A DNA stretch of 64,000 bases from contig JAGHSA010000008.1 of assembly GCA_018066125.1 (NCBI GenBank), forward strand, positions 1 through 64,000, given 5' to 3'. The stretch is from Candidatus Cryptobacteroides onthequi. Lineage in GTDB: Bacteria; Bacteroidota; Bacteroidia; Bacteroidales; UBA932. Positions 60,699 through 64,000 of this stretch are shown piece by piece. The first letter of the stretch is position 1, and the number at the start of each line of letters is the position of its first letter. The position numbers and the translations under genes were made by a program. Below the pieces are notes generated by a model, which searched no databases, was not told where the DNA came from, and was given only the letters and a program-made list of their open reading frames with translations.

Positions 60699-61607
60699 TT
60701 ATATCGATTTAAGATATGTCACTCCGTCTTTCCTGGTGATGGTCATCTTGTTGTCCCTGTTGAGCGCATCGAGAATCTGGTCCAGTGATTCCCCGTTTGT
60801 GAAGAGTGCCAGGATATGGGTATTTGCAAGCTTTTCATCCTCTACCACGACCGTGCTGCCGAACACTCTGGTGAGGTCTTTTGCGATGTCACGCATGGAA
60901 ATGCCGTAGAAATTGATGATTCTTCCGGACTCAAAGGACCGGAAATGGGCGAGGTCGAAGCACTGCATGTCCACCTTCCCGCTCTTCCTGTCGTACTGGA
61001 CCATGGAGCCGGGTACCATCTTCATGGTGCTCTCTTTTCCCATGATGTCCATGTCAAGCTCTACTGAGCCCTCGATGAGTCTGACTTCGACGCATTCGTT
61101 TTCCCTGTATGACTTGAAGTCAAAAGTGGTTCCGAGCACTTTGAGGCGCACGTCTCCGGATGATATGATGAACGGGTGCTTTTTGTTGGAGCTGATATGC
61201 GCGTATACCTCACCGTCCACGAAGATCTTACGCTCGTGTCCGTCAAACCGTGAAGGATAGATCACCTTGGTGCCGGCGTTGAGGCAGATGACGCTGCCGT
61301 CAGGGAGCTCCATCGTTTCAGTCTGCCCGATGGCAGCCGTATACTCAGTCCATGTCACATCCTTCCGGCCGATGGATGAGAAAATGATTGTGAATGCCAC
61401 AATGAGGGCTGCGAAGGACGCAGCTGCCGCCCAGAACATCGCTATCCTGTGAGTGTCCCGTTTATGAGTATATCCTTCGTTGAAAAGTGTTTCCAGATCT
61501 TCGGTGACATCACTGTCGAAGCCGTGTTCAGCGAGCCACTTCTGTTCGGCAATCTCGTCCCCGGGGGACATGATGCCATGAAAATAACTGTCAATTTTCC
61601 CGTTCAT
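60699..61607 (-). CDS. FecR-family anti-sigma factor
   Basis: A 302-residue inner-membrane regulator: cytoplasmic N-terminus (1-57), one membrane helix (about 58-80), the periplasmic FecR domain (LPDGSVICLNAGTKVIYPSRF, VDGEVYAHISSNKKHPFII) and a C-terminal DUF4974/STN-like domain (about 230-300). It should receive the signal from the STN domain of SusC and release the sigma factor. It is 40 bp after the sigma gene and 29 bp before susC. Confidence 0.94.
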   Translation of the reverse strand: MNGKIDSYFHGIMSPGDEIAEQKWLAEHGFDSDVTEDLETLFNEGYTHKRDTHRIAMFWAAAASFAALIVAFTIIFSSIGRKDVTWTEYTAAIGQTETMELPDGSVICLNAGTKVIYPSRFDGHERKIFVDGEVYAHISSNKKHPFIISSGDVRLKVLGTTFDFKSYRENECVEVRLIEGSVELDMDIMGKESTMKMVPGSMVQYDRKSGKVDMQCFDLAHFRSFESGRIINFYGISMRDIAKDLTRVFGSTVVVEDEKLANTHILALFTNGESLDQILDALNRDNKMTITRKDGVTYLKSI

Positions 61608-61647
61608 ACATATATATGACGAGCGGGACGGGAAAAATGCGTAACGG

Positions 61648-62178
61648 TCAGTTCAGTTTTTTTCTTAAATCTTTCATCCCGAGTTCAAGATGCTTTTCCA
61701 CTGTCCTGACAGAGATTCCCATTTCCTCGGCGATGTCTGTGTTGGAGACGTCCATCATCTTGCTCAGTCTCAGCACCCGGGCCCGTTTCTCCGGCAGGCT
61801 CTCTATCACTGACGTCATGGCTTCGGCCTCGTCTCTCCGCAGAATGGCCTCTTCCATGTCGGGAGCAGCGATGTCCCCGATCCAGTCGTGTGTGACATCG
61901 CTTGCCCATTTGGATCTGAGATAATCTATGGCCTCGTTTCTGGCACAGACGAAAAGCCACCTCTTGAGTACTGTGGAGGAATCAAGTGACTTTCTCTTGA
62001 TGAACAGCCTCATGAATACGTTCTGGGTGAGGTCCTCCGCATGTTCTCGGTCTTTGATGACACGGGTGATGAACGTGAGCACGGCTGCGGCATGACGCCG
62101 GTAGAGGACGTCGAAGCTCTGTATGTCTCCGTCCTTCATCCTGCGTATCAGCGCCTCATCTGAGAGATGTCTCATCAT
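61648..62178 (-). CDS. FecI-like ECF sigma factor
   Basis: A 176-residue sigma-70 factor of the ECF type. Region 2 is FDVLYRRHAAAVLTFITRVI...AEDLTQNVFMRLF (key DLTQ). Region 4 is MMDVSNTDIAEEMGISVRTVEKHLELGMKDLR. With FecR it should drive the SusC operon when ligand is bound. It starts 18 bp after the inositol-monophosphatase-family gene and may be cotranscribed with it. Confidence 0.95.
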   Translation of the reverse strand: MMRHLSDEALIRRMKDGDIQSFDVLYRRHAAAVLTFITRVIKDREHAEDLTQNVFMRLFIKRKSLDSSTVLKRWLFVCARNEAIDYLRSKWASDVTHDWIGDIAAPDMEEAILRRDEAEAMTSVIESLPEKRARVLRLSKMMDVSNTDIAEEMGISVRTVEKHLELGMKDLRKKLN

Positions 62179-62196
62179 CCGTTTTCCAGGTATTGA

Positions 62197-62979
62197 TCAA
62201 TATGGCCTTGCCGGCACGTGTTTCCTCACGATGGCGAGGAGTTTTTCAAGGTTTTCCGGGGTGTTGGCGCCGACCACGAGGTCTGGCTCCTTGAGGGACG
62301 GGAATTCCCCATTGAGGTTGCAGATGCAGCCTCCGGCTTCAGTCATGACGAGACCGGCCGCTGCGTAGTCCCATGGCATGAGACGCATCTCGAAATAGAG
62401 GTCGCATCTGCCGGCGCCTATGAAGCACATCTCCACGGAAGCCACTCCGAAACGCCTGTAGTCGTTGGACTGCATATACACATCCATGATGATGTCGTTG
62501 CAGGACTGGGCGAATTCCTTGCGGTAGGTGCTCATTGCGGTGCATATCAGCGACTCGCGGAACGCCTTCGACGAGACGTGGATCGGCCTGCCGTTGAGGA
62601 AGGCGCCCTTGCCCTTCTCGGCTGTGTAGAGCTCGCCGATGCGCGGACAGTACACGACAGCCATGATGACCTCCGACTCCTTTGCCAGTGCGACAGAGAT
62701 GGAGCATTCCGGCAGAAAATGCGCATAGTTGGCGGTGCCGTCGATAGGGTCTATGATCCATGTGTACTCCCTTTGCTCCGTGACGCAGTCCTCTTCTTCG
62801 CAGAGGAAGCCTGAACCCGGCAGAAGTTCCGAGAGTTCTGACAGCAGGAAATGCTGCACGGCAAGGTCGGATGAGGTGACGATATTCTCGCAGCCGTCCT
62901 TTTCATCTACCACGAAGGAGTCCGTCATCATCAGCGATGACGCTTCCTTCACGATGGCGATCACATCTTCAATATTCAT
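62197..62979 (-). CDS. Inositol monophosphatase family phosphatase
   Basis: A 260-residue Mg-dependent phosphatase (IMPase/CysQ/fructose bisphosphatase family). The metal motifs are FLCEEED near 73, WIIDPIDGTANYAH near 89 and the C-terminal MPWDYAAAGLVMTEAGG. The substrate could be inositol phosphate, PAP or a sugar phosphate. Start ATG 62979 was chosen because the longer reading enters a terminator. Its place directly before fecI is notable because the same operon ends in three phosphoesterase-type proteins. Confidence 0.9.
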   Translation of the reverse strand: MNIEDVIAIVKEASSLMMTDSFVVDEKDGCENIVTSSDLAVQHFLLSELSELLPGSGFLCEEEDCVTEQREYTWIIDPIDGTANYAHFLPECSISVALAKESEVIMAVVYCPRIGELYTAEKGKGAFLNGRPIHVSSKAFRESLICTAMSTYRKEFAQSCNDIIMDVYMQSNDYRRFGVASVEMCFIGAGRCDLYFEMRLMPWDYAAAGLVMTEAGGCICNLNGEFPSLKEPDLVVGANTPENLEKLLAIVRKHVPARPY

Positions 62980-63005
62980 GACTGTGGGTCTGTATGCTGG
63001 TGCGT

Positions 63006-63043
63006 AAAAATCTGGGCGGTAAGGTTCGCGCCCTCCGCCCAGA
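63006..63043 (-). terminator. Intrinsic terminator after the Gfo/Idh/MocA gene
   Basis: Perfect 9-bp stem TCTGGGCGG/CCGCCCAGA (63011-63019/63035-63043). On the minus strand it is followed directly by TTTTT, 22 bp after the oxidoreductase stop. It separates that gene from the phosphatase-sigma group. Confidence 0.85.
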
Positions 63044-63064
63044 TCGGTTATCTGCTGTGAAAGC

Positions 63065-64000
63065 TTATGGCATCTCAGGGAGACTCCATCCGTCACGGTA
63101 AGTGTGCTTGATGAGCTCTGCTGCGTATGCCTGTGCGTTTACCTTTTCAGTTTCCTTGGTGATCTTAGGGTCGCCGTCGACAACCTTTACCACTGTTCTT
63201 TCGAGCTTGAGGACTTCCTCAGGGGTGATGTTGGTGAACTTCATGTTGAGACCGTCCCAGAGAAGAGGCTTGTGGAGACCCTGCAGACGTACTGCGAGGA
63301 CACCCATAACTACCATCTCGTTGAATGGGCCTGCTGAAGAGAAATCAGACTTGGTGAGGATGCGGTTCTCAGGTGCTTCCTTGCAGGCACGGATCCAATC
63401 CTGTTCGTGGCTCATGCCTACGCGGCGCTGAGTCTTTGGAGCATTTGGAACGCGTCCTGAGAGGAGGAACGGCTTCTGTCCGTAGCATCCGCACACGAGG
63501 GTGTCCTTGGTGCCGTGGAAGATGGTGGTGCCGCCGCCTTCGCGCATGAGGTTCTTTCCTTCAGGCCAGCCTGCAGGGTACTCAGGGAGGAGACCTCCGT
63601 CATACCAGTGGATCTCGACCTCAGGCATTGCTACCTTAGGGAGGTTCTCACGTGCAGGGTAGGTGAGCTTCACATGCTGTGCGTTAGGAGCGCAGTCCGG
63701 GAAGAGAGGGGTTGAGCATCCTTCGACCTTGATAGGGTAGAGGAGGTTGAGAGACCTGAAGGCCACGTGCATGATATGGCATGCCATGTCACCAAGTGCA
63801 CCTGTGCCGTAGTCCCACCAGCCGCGCCAGTCCCAAGGATGGTATGCGCGGTTGTAAGGGCGCATCTTCGCAGGACCGATGAAGCAGTCCCAGTCGAGTC
63901 CCTCAGGGATAGGCATGGCCTCTGTAGGAGTCTCGAGACCCTGTGGCCAGAGAGGGCGGTCGGTAGCGCAGTCTACTCTGCGTACCTCTCCGATCTCACC
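63065..64000 (-). CDS. Gfo/Idh/MocA family oxidoreductase, 5' end outside the window
   Basis: The C-terminal 311 residues of an NAD(P)-dependent sugar dehydrogenase-type protein; the frame stays open to the window edge, so the nucleotide-binding domain is missing. Visible motifs include GEIGEVRRVDC, HPWDWRGWWDYGTGALGDMACHI, GGTTIFHGT and FSSAGPFNEMVVMGVLA, typical of the exported Gfo/Idh/MocA group of Bacteroidetes. It ends in a strong intrinsic terminator. The ATG at 63916 is internal, because homologous-looking sequence continues upstream. Confidence 0.9.
   Translation of the reverse strand, partial: GEIGEVRRVDCATDRPLWPQGLETPTEAMPIPEGLDWDCFIGPAKMRPYNRAYHPWDWRGWWDYGTGALGDMACHIMHVAFRSLNLLYPIKVEGCSTPLFPDCAPNAQHVKLTYPARENLPKVAMPEVEIHWYDGGLLPEYPAGWPEGKNLMREGGGTTIFHGTKDTLVCGCYGQKPFLLSGRVPNAPKTQRRVGMSHEQDWIRACKEAPENRILTKSDFSSAGPFNEMVVMGVLAVRLQGLHKPLLWDGLNMKFTNITPEEVLKLERTVVKVVDGDPKITKETEKVNAQAYAAELIKHTYRDGWSLPEMP

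Noticed and set aside
1..64000. CRISPR arrays, tRNA or rRNA genes, classical IS elements
   Set aside because: No regularly spaced identical repeats, no cloverleaf or rRNA-like sequence and no DDE transposase were seen by eye; the only transposase-like gene is the RAYT relative.

Overview
The window looks like a Bacteroidales chromosome, probably a gut carbohydrate degrader. The evidence is a SusC/SusD pair with FecI/FecR regulators, many secreted glycoside hydrolases, Bacteroidetes -7 promoter boxes (TAnnTTTG) ahead of many genes, lipoboxes, almost no Shine-Dalgarno sequences, and an rSAM/lipoprotein gene pair known from this phylum. By eye the G+C is a little over half, higher than in classical Bacteroides. 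The species cannot be named from the sequence. I saw no tRNA, rRNA, CRISPR array or classical insertion sequence.

Layout. 1-9.3 kb: S1/P1 nuclease, a K+ channel, adenine deaminase, a GH130-like lipoprotein and a membrane histidine kinase. 9.3-13.2 kb: a glycosidase-esterase fusion, a 13-residue-repeat protein, and a RAYT-like (REP-associated tyrosine) transposase beside a 153-bp palindromic element. 13.2-24.8 kb: sialidase-like protein, GH106-like enzyme, panE, an OxyR-like LysR gene divergent from trkH, two small nucleic-acid enzymes, an isomerase-like protein and an SDR. 24.9-32 kb: a TonB-dependent receptor followed by GH89, then a GpsA-like dehydrogenase, a flavin reductase and an AlkZ-related protein. 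32-35.5 kb: M13 peptidase, modified-lipoprotein candidate and radical SAM enzyme, apparently one operon. 36.1-36.9 kb: a gene-free block full of palindromes. 36.9-50.7 kb: beta-helix glycosidase, fRMsr, a double lyase-fold protein, GH106, mreB, nitroreductase, GH27 and an M28 peptidase. 50.7-62.2 kb: a polysaccharide-utilization-type operon, FecI-FecR-SusC(STN)-SusD-GLUG lipoprotein, ending in three tandem EEP-family hydrolases. 62.2-64 kb: an inositol-monophosphatase-family protein and a truncated Gfo/Idh/MocA oxidoreductase.

Working together. SusC/SusD would import an outer-membrane-bound ligand, with the SusC STN domain signalling through FecR to FecI. The three surface EEP lipoproteins suggest the ligand carries phosphoester or phosphodiester bonds. 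The scattered glycosidases (GH130, GH5-like, sialidase-like, GH106, GH89, GH27, beta-helix, lyase) fit stepwise removal of sugars from complex host or plant glycans.

The three most unusual items are: (1) the RAYT-like gene with three gaplessly alignable 153-bp palindromic elements whose stems covary; (2) the SusCD operon with three EEP hydrolases behind an internal terminator; (3) the M13 peptidase-lipoprotein-radical SAM cluster. A further pattern is a promoter box ending 5-7 bases before the start codon at several genes, which predicts leaderless mRNAs.
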